In this document: positions 41,973 through 49,893 of the stretch, one piece after another
Position numbering within the stretch: position 1 is the stretch's first letter
Layout of the letters: every line of letters starts with the position of its first letter
Assembly (NCBI GenBank): GCA_022824495.1
Contig: JAJDZU010000020.1
Location: 62,001-126,000, forward strand
Reading direction: 5' to 3'
Length of the DNA stretch: 64,000 nt
DNA from: Chloroflexota bacterium
GTDB taxonomy: Bacteria > Chloroflexota > UBA11872
Program-made: the position numbers and the translations under genes
The notes under the pieces: model-generated
What the model was told of the DNA's origin: nothing
The model's database searches: none
Seen by the model: only the letters and a program-made list of their open reading frames with translations

Positions 41973-43151
41973 ATGCGCGTCGCGATCGACATCACGGCCG
42001 CCGCGACGCAACAGGCCGGGATCGGCCGGTCGGTACGGGAGCTCATCAATGCGCTGGTCGTGCATCCTGACCGGCCCGACCTGACGCTGGTGTACACGCG
42101 CCGCGGGCCGTCTCGGGAGGCGGATGCGCTGGCCGTGCATGAGCGGGTCCGCATTCGCCGGATTCCCGTTTCGCCGCGGGTTGCGCTGGCAACCTGGTTC
42201 AAGGCAGGGCTTCCGGTGCCAGGAGAAGCCCTGGCCGGACCAGCGCGGATATTCCATGGTCCGGACTTCACGCTGCCGCCGCTGGCGGCCGCCCACGGGG
42301 TAGTGACCGTTCACGACCTGTCGTACGTGATCCGTCCGCAGGACGCGCACCCGCGCCAGCGCCGATTCCTGGAGAAGGCCGTACCGAAGTCGATCGATCG
42401 CGCCCGACTGGTCATTGCGGTCTCGGAGGCCACCAAGCGAGACCTGATGCAGCGCTACGGCGTACGACCGCACCGGATTCGCGTCGTTCCCAATGCCGTG
42501 CCGGATTGGTTTGGGCCGGTCGCCGACCACGAGGAGCTGGCGGCGGTGCGGAAGCAACTGGAGCTACCGGAACGCTTTGTGCTCTCGGTAGGAACCATTC
42601 AGCCGCGCAAGAACATCGAGGGGCTGGCGCGGGCCGTATCGCTGGCGTCGGCGCGCGACGGACTCCCCGCCATCGAACACATCCATGCCGGCGGCGAGGG
42701 CTGGCTTTGCGATCAGGTTTACGCGGCTATCGAGCAAGCCGGCGATCACGTGCGCTTCGTGGGACGCGTAACCGACGACACGCTGCGGGCGCTGTATTCG
42801 CTGGCCTCTGTCTACGCCTATCCAAGCCACGGGGAGGGGTTTGGCATTCCCATCCTGGAAGCATTCGCCTGTGGATGTCCCGTTCTGACCTCCGACACTC
42901 CGGCTACGACAGAAGTTGCGGCCGACGCCGCGCTCACGGCCGATTCCTCGGATCCCGATGCGTTGGCGGAGGGACTCCGCACGCTGCTCACCGATGAAGC
43001 GAGTCGAAGCGAACTGATCTCAGGCGGACGCAAGCGGCGGTGGGCCTACTCCTGGCGCGACTCCGCGCAACGCCTGATCGAGGTGTATCGGGAGGCGGCC
43101 GCAGGGCCGCCGGCGCCGCAGCCCCCGGCGCGCGCGGAGGCGGCTAGCTAG
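41973..43151 (+). CDS. GT4 glycosyltransferase
   Basis: The 392-residue GT-B enzyme starts MRVAIDITAAATQQAGIGRSVREL, with the glycine loop for the acceptor. VTVHDLSYVIRP and SEATKRDLMQRYGV follow; the donor domain has SVGTIQPRKNIEGLARA and the E-x7-E element EGFGIPILE near 288-296. It resembles mannosyltransferases of GT4 but the sugar is not certain. Two bases separate it from the flippase-like gene. The C-terminal 20 residues are a Pro/Ala-rich tail. Confidence 0.88.
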   Translation: MRVAIDITAAATQQAGIGRSVRELINALVVHPDRPDLTLVYTRRGPSREADALAVHERVRIRRIPVSPRVALATWFKAGLPVPGEALAGPARIFHGPDFTLPPLAAAHGVVTVHDLSYVIRPQDAHPRQRRFLEKAVPKSIDRARLVIAVSEATKRDLMQRYGVRPHRIRVVPNAVPDWFGPVADHEELAAVRKQLELPERFVLSVGTIQPRKNIEGLARAVSLASARDGLPAIEHIHAGGEGWLCDQVYAAIEQAGDHVRFVGRVTDDTLRALYSLASVYAYPSHGEGFGIPILEAFACGCPVLTSDTPATTEVAADAALTADSSDPDALAEGLRTLLTDEASRSELISGGRKRRWAYSWRDSAQRLIEVYREAAAGPPAPQPPARAEAAS

Positions 43152-43171
43152 AATGCGGCGGAGCGCCCGCG

Positions 43172-43810
43172 TTGAACCCTGAACACATCCCAACGTACGC
43201 CCTTGTAGGCGTAATTGCCTACCTGATTGGCAGCGTGCCGGCGGCGCTGCTGGCGACGGCGATTCTGAAGCGCTCGGACCTGCGCAACACCGGTTCGGGC
43301 AACCTGGGCATCCAGAACACGTTTTTCCGGGCCGGCAAGCTGCCAGCCATCATTGCGCTGCTCTGGAACGTGGCGGCCGCCGCCTCGGCGGTGCTGCTGG
43401 CACGGGCGCTGGCGCCGAACGAACCGGTGGTGGAACTGATTGCCATTACCGCGGTGACCACGGGCAGCATGTGGCAGGTATTCGTGCGCTTCCGCGGCAG
43501 CCGGGGTACTACCACCATGGGTTTTGGGCTGCTCGTGGCTCAACCCGCCATTTGGGCCGTCTGCCTGGGAATCTGGGTGCTGGCCTTGCTGCCACGACGC
43601 CGAACGACCGACGCAACTCCGACGGTGCACGCGCTGCTGCCGGCTGTCTTTGGTCTATACGCGCTGTTTGGGCAGCCCAATCTGTGGTGGATCTATGCGA
43701 TTTGGGGCGCCGTTTTGGGCGGGCTGCTTGAGTTGAAGCGGCGAACCAGCCCGGACGACGCCATGGCGCTCGGCTTGTATCGACGCTTCGGCGTCAACGT
43801 GCACGAGTAG
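43172..43810 (+). CDS. PlsY-family membrane protein with altered active-site motifs
   Basis: The 212-residue protein has about six membrane segments. Motif 1 of glycerol-3-phosphate acyltransferase PlsY is kept (TGSGNLGIQNTFFRAGK), but motif 2, normally G-H-x-x-P-x-x-x-x-F-x-G-G-K-G, reads GSMWQVFVRFRGSRG: the His, the Pro and the GGK are lost. Acyl transfer from acyl phosphate may therefore be changed or absent. The start is TTG with GGAG eight bases before it. It lies inside the glycan cluster, 20 bases after a glycosyltransferase. Its stop codon is in the same frame as the next gene. Confidence 0.72.
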   Translation: MNPEHIPTYALVGVIAYLIGSVPAALLATAILKRSDLRNTGSGNLGIQNTFFRAGKLPAIIALLWNVAAAASAVLLARALAPNEPVVELIAITAVTTGSMWQVFVRFRGSRGTTTMGFGLLVAQPAIWAVCLGIWVLALLPRRRTTDATPTVHALLPAVFGLYALFGQPNLWWIYAIWGAVLGGLLELKRRTSPDDAMALGLYRRFGVNVHE

Positions 43811-43828
43811 CCGCGCGGGGCCTACGCG

Positions 43829-44887
43829 CTGCGCGTCGCATTCAACTCGTACTTCCGGCGCTATCCGGACACCGGGTCCGGGCAGTACCTGAGTTCGCTG
43901 GTTCAAGCTCTGCGGGCCGGGTATCCGGGTCTGGAGATTCGCGAGCATGCGCCGCCCCGGTTCCTCCGCGGACGCGTGGGGAAGGTGGCCTGGGAGCAAG
44001 TGCTGTGGCCCCGGCAAGCGCGGGGCGCGCTGGGGCACGTGCCGTACCTGGCCCCGCCAGTGCTGTCGCCGCAGACGGTGGTGACGGTCCACGACCTGAT
44101 CCCGCTGGCCTTGCCGGCCTACGGCGCCGGTCGGGGGCAAGCGCTTTATTTCCGCCTCGTTCGAGCCGGCTTGCGGCGGGCACGCACCTTGATAGCCGAC
44201 TCGGAGTGGACCCGCGGCGATCTCGCGAAGCTGGCGAGCGTGTCGTCGGATCGGGTCCATGTCGTGCCGCTGGGCGTTGATGAACGATTTCATCCGGACA
44301 GTGCGGCGGCGCGCATGACGGCTCGCGAGCGGCTGGGCCTTCCGGAACGGTTTGGATTGTTTTTGAGTACTCGTGACCTACGCAAGAATCTGGGCGTGGT
44401 CCTGGCGGCCTGGCCCGAAGTCTGGCGCGCTTGCCGCCTGCCGTTGGTGATCGCCGGGCGAGCCCCGCGCCAGGGAAGCCGTGTGTTCGTGGACTGGTTC
44501 GCGGATCTTGATTCAAGCGCCGAATCGTGGCTGCGCGTCCTTGGTCCCGTGGACGAGCGCGATAAGCCCGACCTCTATCGTGCTGCTGACGTCTTCGTGT
44601 TTCCGTCGCGCTACGAAGGCTTCGGCCTGGATCCACTCGAAGCCATGGCCAGCGGCGTACCGGTCGCGGCTGCCAACGCAACCTCGCTGCCTGAGGTGGT
44701 TGGCGACGCCGGGCGCCTGTTGCCGCCGGACGATCCCGCGGCATGGTCCGAAGCCGTGACAGACATCGCCGTCAATGCCGGAAAGGCCAACGACATGCGC
44801 GAGCGCGGGCTTGCCCGAGCCGCGTCCTTCACCTGGGCGCGCACCGCCGAGCAAACGCATGCCATTTATCGGCAGGTGGCCGCGTGA
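43829..44887 (+). CDS. GT4 glycosyltransferase with a probable CTG start
   Basis: The 352-residue GT4 protein reads LRVAFNSYFRRYPDTGSGQY from CTG at 43829, a normal GT4 N-terminus with the glycine loop. Only CTG is available as a start between the PlsY-like stop (43808-43810, same frame) and this point; the first usual start, GTG 43976, would delete 49 conserved residues. GCGGGG lies eight bases upstream of CTG. Later motifs are VTVHDLIPLALP, SEWTRGDLAKLA, VPLGVDERFHP, STRDLRKNLGVVLAA and EGFGLDPLEAMASG. Either CTG is used, TAG is read through, or the sequence has an error. The acceptor is unknown. Confidence 0.75.
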   Translation: MRVAFNSYFRRYPDTGSGQYLSSLVQALRAGYPGLEIREHAPPRFLRGRVGKVAWEQVLWPRQARGALGHVPYLAPPVLSPQTVVTVHDLIPLALPAYGAGRGQALYFRLVRAGLRRARTLIADSEWTRGDLAKLASVSSDRVHVVPLGVDERFHPDSAAARMTARERLGLPERFGLFLSTRDLRKNLGVVLAAWPEVWRACRLPLVIAGRAPRQGSRVFVDWFADLDSSAESWLRVLGPVDERDKPDLYRAADVFVFPSRYEGFGLDPLEAMASGVPVAAANATSLPEVVGDAGRLLPPDDPAAWSEAVTDIAVNAGKANDMRERGLARAASFTWARTAEQTHAIYRQVAA

Positions 44888-45981
44888 GGGTGCTACTGGC
44901 ATCGAAGGCACTGGTCGTGGGCGCGCACCATGACAAGCTGCGTGCACTGGGCGCGAATCCGGACCTGGACCTGCTGGCGGTCTCACCGGACCGCTGGATT
45001 GAGCAAGGGCGCGCGCAGATCGCCGAGCGTCCACCGCCGCGCGGCTACGAGATTGTCTACACGCCGCTGGCCCTGAATGGGCGCTATCACCTCTTCTGGT
45101 ACCGCCGGCTGCGCCAGGTCATGCGTCACTTCCGTCCCGACGTGCTCCACATCGATGAGGAGCCGTACAACCTGGCGACGGCTATCGCCTGCCGTGACGC
45201 CGTGCGCTATGGAGTTCGTCCGGTCTTCTTCGCCTGGCAGAACCTCTACCGGCGATATCCGCCACCGTTTCGCTGGCTGGAGCGCTATGTGCTTGCGCGG
45301 GCGGACGGGATTGTGGGTAGTGAAGCGGCGGGTGAGGTGCTCCGACGCAAAGGGCACACGCGCCGAATCGAGGTGATCCCACAGTTTGGCGTGGACCCCG
45401 AGCTGTTCGCGCCCCGCCCGCAGCCGCATGACCCGGATCGGTTCGTGGTTGGCTACGCGGGCCGGCTGGTCGAGGCCAAAGGCGTGGATGTCCTGATCCG
45501 CGCGGTTGGATCCATCGGCGGCGACGTGACGCTGCGACTTGCCGGAACCGGAGCCGCCGAGCCTGACCTGCGTGGCATGGCATCGGCCATGCCGGGCGTC
45601 GTGTTCGAGGGCGCGCTGCCCAGCGCCGACATGCCGGAGTTCTACAAAGACCTGGACGTGTTCGTGCTTCCGACGGTGGGGCGACGGGGCTGGACGGAGC
45701 AATTCGGCCGTGCGGCCGTCGAAGCCATGGCCTGCGGGGTACCCACGGTGGTGTCTTCGACGGGCGAACTCCCGCAGGTGGTCGGCCAGGCCGGTGTGGT
45801 TACGCCTCCCGCCGACTCGCACGCGTTGGCGGATGCTCTGCAACGTCTGCGCGACGACCCAGCCCGCCGCGAGAGCCTCGCCGAGGCTGGTCGGGCCCAC
45901 GTGCTGGGTCGCTACACCACCCAGGCCGTGGCCGATGCGACGGCCGACTTCTATCGCCGGATTGCCGGCGGCGACGCGTAG
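44884..45981 (+). CDS. GT4 glycosyltransferase
   Basis: The 365-residue enzyme starts VRVLLASKALVVGAHHDKLRAL at a GTG that overlaps the previous stop (GTGA). HFRPDVLHIDEEPYNLAT lies in the acceptor half; VIPQFGVDPELFAP, VVGYAGRLVEAKGVDVLIRA and GRAAVEAMACGVPTVVSSTGELPQVV lie in the donor half. The family adds sugars from nucleotide donors to lipid-linked or other acceptors. It closes the forward glycan cluster and faces the Gfo/Idh-NIL gene, five bases between the stops. Confidence 0.88.
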   Translation: MRVLLASKALVVGAHHDKLRALGANPDLDLLAVSPDRWIEQGRAQIAERPPPRGYEIVYTPLALNGRYHLFWYRRLRQVMRHFRPDVLHIDEEPYNLATAIACRDAVRYGVRPVFFAWQNLYRRYPPPFRWLERYVLARADGIVGSEAAGEVLRRKGHTRRIEVIPQFGVDPELFAPRPQPHDPDRFVVGYAGRLVEAKGVDVLIRAVGSIGGDVTLRLAGTGAAEPDLRGMASAMPGVVFEGALPSADMPEFYKDLDVFVLPTVGRRGWTEQFGRAAVEAMACGVPTVVSSTGELPQVVGQAGVVTPPADSHALADALQRLRDDPARRESLAEAGRAHVLGRYTTQAVADATADFYRRIAGGDA

Positions 45982-45986
45982 ATCGC

Positions 45987-47258
45987 TCAGCCGCTAACGA
46001 TGTCCCCTTCGACCGGATCGGCGCGGATGCCCTGAGCTTCGACCCACTCGATGGCGGCTTCGATCTCGGAGCGCTCGCCTTCCAACATCAGCTGTACCCA
46101 GCCGATGCCGGCGTCGATGTCGGCCCGGCGGACGTTGAACTTCAGGTGAAAGCGCCGCGCGATCTCGTACAGGATCGGTTCCTGGATTCGATCCGACGGA
46201 TAGGTGAACTGGATGCGAATCCTTGCCAGCCCGTGATCAGGCCGCCGTTCGCTCGCGGGATGAACATCGTCGTCGATATCCACCGGCGATCCGCGCTCGG
46301 CCGACTCGCGGAGGGCGTCCAGCACCCGCAGCGTACGGACCGCATCGTGCCCGTCCACGCTGGGCGGGCGGCCGATGTGCACGGCGGCGGCGAATTCCGC
46401 CATCTCGGCGTCGTACATGGGCTGCATCGGATCCGACTGCACGAACTCCACGGTGGGGAGCCGGTACTCGTGGGCGCCGGCACTCTCGATGTCAATCCGG
46501 TTGTTCTTCCAGTCGGACCGAATTCGCCCGCGGTCGCCGGTGATCTCCAGATGGTCGTAGGCAACGCCGGCGGCTTGGCTCAGGCTGATCGTGGCGCTGA
46601 CGCCGTCGGCGAACTCAATGAGACCGGAGATCGACTCATCGCTGCCCGTGTCGTCGCGAAACGTCATCGTGGCGTAGGCGCGAACGACCGATTGGCGGTG
46701 CAACCACAGCAATTGGTCAACGAGGTGGGATCCAAGGAAGAGCAACTGCCCGCCGCCGCGGGCGGGATCGGCCAGCCAGCCCGGCAGCGGAGGGCTGCCC
46801 TTGGCGGCCGCCAGGGTGCGAATGTTGCCGATTACGCCACGGCGGACCAGGTTGCGCGCGCGGGTGCGCACTTCGTTGAAGCGCAGGCAATACGCGGGCA
46901 TGAAGGTCAAGTCCCGGGCGAGCGCGGCCTCAACGACTTCGGTCACTTCGGCCGCATTCAGTCCGGCGGGCTTCTCAACCAAGACGTGCAGGCCGGCTTC
47001 AATGCAGGCCCGCGTGGCTGGGACCAACTCGTCGTGGGGAACGGCGATGACTGCCGCGTCGGCGTAAGACTCGGCCGTCAGGGCCTGGACGCTGGTCAGC
47101 ACTTCGGCCACGCCGTGCGCGGTTTTACGTGCGGTTTCGGCGTCCACGTCCACGCAGGCGCTCAGGGCTACGCCATCCGTATGCCAGACGGCTGGCGCCA
47201 GGCGGGTCGAGCCGTGGCTGCCACACCCGATCAAGGCGATGCGAAGGTCAGATGCCAT
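45987..47258 (-). CDS. Gfo/Idh/MocA oxidoreductase fused to a C-terminal NIL domain
   Basis: The 423-residue protein has the N-terminal NAD(P)-binding fold (LIGCGSHGSTRL, residues 9-20), the catalytic EKP (95-97) and the C-terminal oxidoreductase domain to about 335 (GGGQLLFLGSHLVDQLLWL). Residues about 344-417, beginning LARIRIQFTYPSDRIQEPIL and including NVRRADIDAGIGWVQLMLEG, match the NIL domain, a ferredoxin-like fold known at the C-terminus of methionine transporter ATPase MetN, where it binds methionine and inhibits transport. A fusion with this oxidoreductase is unusual. The substrate is unknown. It follows the ABC permease on the same strand. Confidence 0.82.
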   Translation of the reverse strand: MASDLRIALIGCGSHGSTRLAPAVWHTDGVALSACVDVDAETARKTAHGVAEVLTSVQALTAESYADAAVIAVPHDELVPATRACIEAGLHVLVEKPAGLNAAEVTEVVEAALARDLTFMPAYCLRFNEVRTRARNLVRRGVIGNIRTLAAAKGSPPLPGWLADPARGGGQLLFLGSHLVDQLLWLHRQSVVRAYATMTFRDDTGSDESISGLIEFADGVSATISLSQAAGVAYDHLEITGDRGRIRSDWKNNRIDIESAGAHEYRLPTVEFVQSDPMQPMYDAEMAEFAAAVHIGRPPSVDGHDAVRTLRVLDALRESAERGSPVDIDDDVHPASERRPDHGLARIRIQFTYPSDRIQEPILYEIARRFHLKFNVRRADIDAGIGWVQLMLEGERSEIEAAIEWVEAQGIRADPVEGDIVSG

Positions 47259-47303
47259 AGGTGATGGGGGCCCGGGCGGCCGGTCGCCGCATTCTAGGCG
47301 ACG

Positions 47304-48140
47304 CTAGAAGTCGCGGCGCTGAAAGGCTCGCAGCGCGAACCCAAGGGTCAGCGCTAGGTGCAGAAAGGCGATCAGCAGCATCCAACCGGACGGGGGGTTG
47401 CTGGCGCCGAACGGCCCGGCGCTCAACTCGCCGACGAAGCCGCCGGTTGCCAGTTGGGCGCTGGCCATGTCCCACATGGCCCGGGTCGGCACGAGCACGC
47501 TGCTGAAGACGCCGATGTTGAACATCACGGCGCTTTCGAGCACGTCGCCGATCTGCTCGATCACGCCGCCGATCAAGGCAGTGGCATAGAGCGTGAACAC
47601 GATCACGCCATTCGGCAGCGGGCTCAGGCGGGAGCTTCCCGCCAGCGCCAGGCCGATCAGCAGCATCGAAGCCAGCAGCATCAGGAACGGACCGGCCCAG
47701 CTGCCGCCGACGATCTCACCGGTGATCACGGCCACGATCAGGATCATCAGGCTTGCCGACACGCCGATGAAGACGGCGAGCATCAACGTGAAGCCGACGA
47801 ACTTTCCAAGCACGATTTCGCTGCGTCGGACCGGCCGCGCGGCAATGGCATGCAGGGTGCCCTGGTCGACCTCGCCCGACAGGGCGCCAACGGAGAGAAA
47901 GACGGCGAGCACCGAAGCGATGAAGTTGAGACTCCACAAGCCGCCTACCAGCATCAGGCTTACGACGCCTTCCGTCAGTCCCGGCGGACCGCCCTGGGTC
48001 TCCTGCAAGTCGCGGTATCCGAACCAGACCCCGACCCCGTAGAGCACCAGGTAGCCGAGCGTCAGCAGCGCGGCCGCCAGCACCACGCGGCGCCGCAGCG
48101 CCTCGCGGAGCGTGAAGAACGCGATCAAGTGGGTGCTCAC
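47304..48140 (-). CDS. ABC-2 type exporter permease
   Basis: The 278-residue protein has six membrane segments in the NosY-like ABC-2 pattern, with FFTLREALRRRVVLAAALLTLG near the start and EVDQGTLHAIAARPVRRSEIVLGKFVGF, the conserved coupling region of this family. It pairs with the ATPase encoded just upstream (four-base overlap, GTGA). The cargo is unknown; an envelope or glycan-related substrate fits the neighbours. It ends in QRRDF. Confidence 0.84.
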   Translation of the reverse strand: MSTHLIAFFTLREALRRRVVLAAALLTLGYLVLYGVGVWFGYRDLQETQGGPPGLTEGVVSLMLVGGLWSLNFIASVLAVFLSVGALSGEVDQGTLHAIAARPVRRSEIVLGKFVGFTLMLAVFIGVSASLMILIVAVITGEIVGGSWAGPFLMLLASMLLIGLALAGSSRLSPLPNGVIVFTLYATALIGGVIEQIGDVLESAVMFNIGVFSSVLVPTRAMWDMASAQLATGGFVGELSAGPFGASNPPSGWMLLIAFLHLALTLGFALRAFQRRDF

Positions 48141-49048
48141 ACGTCGCCCCGTTCGGCCACGCGTACGAACAGGTCTTCCAGCGAATCGCCGATCTGCCGC
48201 ACGTCGTAGACGGGCACGCCGGCTTCGACCATCCGGCGGATGAGCCTGGCGGTCTCGTCATCGTTGGCAACGCGCACGCGAAGCCGTCCGTTGACTTTTC
48301 GTACGCCACCCTTGCCAAGGATTTTCCGGGCAGCCGCCTCGGCGCCCTCACCGGCCCGAAGCTCGATTTCCTGCGCGTTCAGCAACTCGTCCAGCTTGCC
48401 CTCGGCCACTATCGAGCCGTGATCGATGATGGCGACCCGGTCGCAGACCTGTTCGACCTCAGACAGCAGGTGGGAGTTCAGAAAAACCGTCACGCCGCGT
48501 TCGCCGAGTTCGCGGATGCGGTCCCGCACATCGCGGCGCCCGATCGGGTCCAGCGCCGAGGTTGGCTCGTCCAGGATTACCAGCCGCGGCTCGCCGACCA
48601 GAGCCTGCGCCAGGCCGACGCGCTGCATCATGCCCTTGGAAAAGGTGGAGATCCGGTCGTTCGCCCGATCCTTTAGCCCCACAAGTTCCAGCAGGTCCGG
48701 CACACGTTCGGTGCGCGCGTTGGCGGGAACGCGTGCCAACCGCGCATGAAAGTGCAGCAACTCCGAAGCCGTCAGCCAGTCGTGGAAGCGGAACGTCTCG
48801 GGCAGGTACCCAACCTCGGCCCGCGCCGCCAGGCTGCCGACCGGCTGACCCAGGACTTCGATCTCACCGGCCGTGGGGTAGGTGAGGCCGAGGACCATCT
48901 TGACGATCGTGCTCTTGCCCGCACCGTTGGGTCCCAGGAACCCAAAAACTTCGCCATGCGCCACCGACAGGCTGACGTCGTCGACGGCCAGCGTGCGGCC
49001 ATAGCGCTTGCTGACGCCAGACAGGTGGATCGCCGCCGGCTGGCTCAA
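48137..49048 (-). CDS. ABC exporter ATPase
   Basis: The 303-residue ATPase has Walker A GPNGAGKST (39-47), the Q-loop region near YLPE (81-84), the signature FSKGMMQRVG (136-145, with the usual SGG replaced by SKG as is common in ABC-2 exporters), Walker B LVILDEP (156-162) and the H-loop (LNSHLLSEVEQ). The TTG start overlaps the preceding stop (TTGA). It drives the partner permease downstream. The C-terminal 60 residues are a regulatory extension typical of the group. Confidence 0.93.
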   Translation of the reverse strand: MSQPAAIHLSGVSKRYGRTLAVDDVSLSVAHGEVFGFLGPNGAGKSTIVKMVLGLTYPTAGEIEVLGQPVGSLAARAEVGYLPETFRFHDWLTASELLHFHARLARVPANARTERVPDLLELVGLKDRANDRISTFSKGMMQRVGLAQALVGEPRLVILDEPTSALDPIGRRDVRDRIRELGERGVTVFLNSHLLSEVEQVCDRVAIIDHGSIVAEGKLDELLNAQEIELRAGEGAEAAARKILGKGGVRKVNGRLRVRVANDDETARLIRRMVEAGVPVYDVRQIGDSLEDLFVRVAERGDV

Positions 49049-49893
49049 CGTTGGACCTTCATAGTCTCGGCCAGCTGCAGGAGATCCTCGGGCGCCAGCG
49101 GACCGGTCAGGACCAGTTGCGATCTATTCCGCATCCACATGACGGCCGGCTCCCCGCTCGGAATTTCCGTGAGCGTCGGTTCGGCGGGCCTCGTCTCGTC
49201 GTCGACCTCGAGTCCCAGCGCCACCCGAACCAGGGGAATGTCCAGCACGTCTGTCTCCCGGCTGAGGATTGGCGGGAGGAAGGCCTGGGTGATCAGTTCG
49301 GCCAGCAGCTCCAATTCGCGCGGCGGGAGTCCGGTGACGAGCGGCGCCTCGACCTGGTAGAGCGTAATCACGCCGCCGTCTCTGCCATCCGCGGGCCAGG
49401 AACTGACCACCAGGGCGCCGCCAGCGACCGTGATTTCATCCGTCCCGAGTCGACGGGCGAGCCGTCGCGACGGAAATCCGGGCGCCAGCACCGCGGCCAG
49501 GTCGGCCGTGTCCAGGCCGAGGGTCAACGTTCCGAAGGTCGTGACGCTGCGCGTGGGGTCGCCCGAAAAGGCGGCAGGCGGATTGATCTCGATGACCTGA
49601 AAGGGAAGGTCCTCAAGGTCGGCGGAGGTTGCATCGGGGATCGACGTAGTCGGATCCACGCTCACGATCTCAACAACGTCAGCCAGGGTGGGCGCCGGCG
49701 TCGCGGCCTCGGTTGGCGCCGTTGCGTCTGCCTGGCTGTCGCCGTCATCGAGCTCCAGTTGCGACACCCGCAGCCAGCCCAGCACGGTGTGCGTGATGTC
49801 GCGCGCCGGGGCCACGGTGATGAGCAAAACCACAGCCACCGTGATCGAAACAACGGCAGCCCACAGTACGCGTGAGCGAACAACCTCTCTCAC
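49045..49893 (-). CDS. Anchored extracytoplasmic protein, unknown function
   Basis: The 282-residue protein has an N-terminal membrane anchor (about 10-30), a Ser/Thr/Ala/Asp-rich linker (45-75) and a beta-rich domain. Its end, EPAVMWMRNRSQLVLTGPLAPEDLLQLAETM, resembles DUF4367/anti-sigma-related lipoproteins in which a short W/G pattern precedes a helix; I note this only as resemblance. It overlaps the ATPase start by four bases and the GT87-like stop by four bases, which suggests work with the exporter or the glycosyltransferases. Confidence 0.6.
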   Translation of the reverse strand: MREVVRSRVLWAAVVSITVAVVLLITVAPARDITHTVLGWLRVSQLELDDGDSQADATAPTEAATPAPTLADVVEIVSVDPTTSIPDATSADLEDLPFQVIEINPPAAFSGDPTRSVTTFGTLTLGLDTADLAAVLAPGFPSRRLARRLGTDEITVAGGALVVSSWPADGRDGGVITLYQVEAPLVTGLPPRELELLAELITQAFLPPILSRETDVLDIPLVRVALGLEVDDETRPAEPTLTEIPSGEPAVMWMRNRSQLVLTGPLAPEDLLQLAETMKVQR

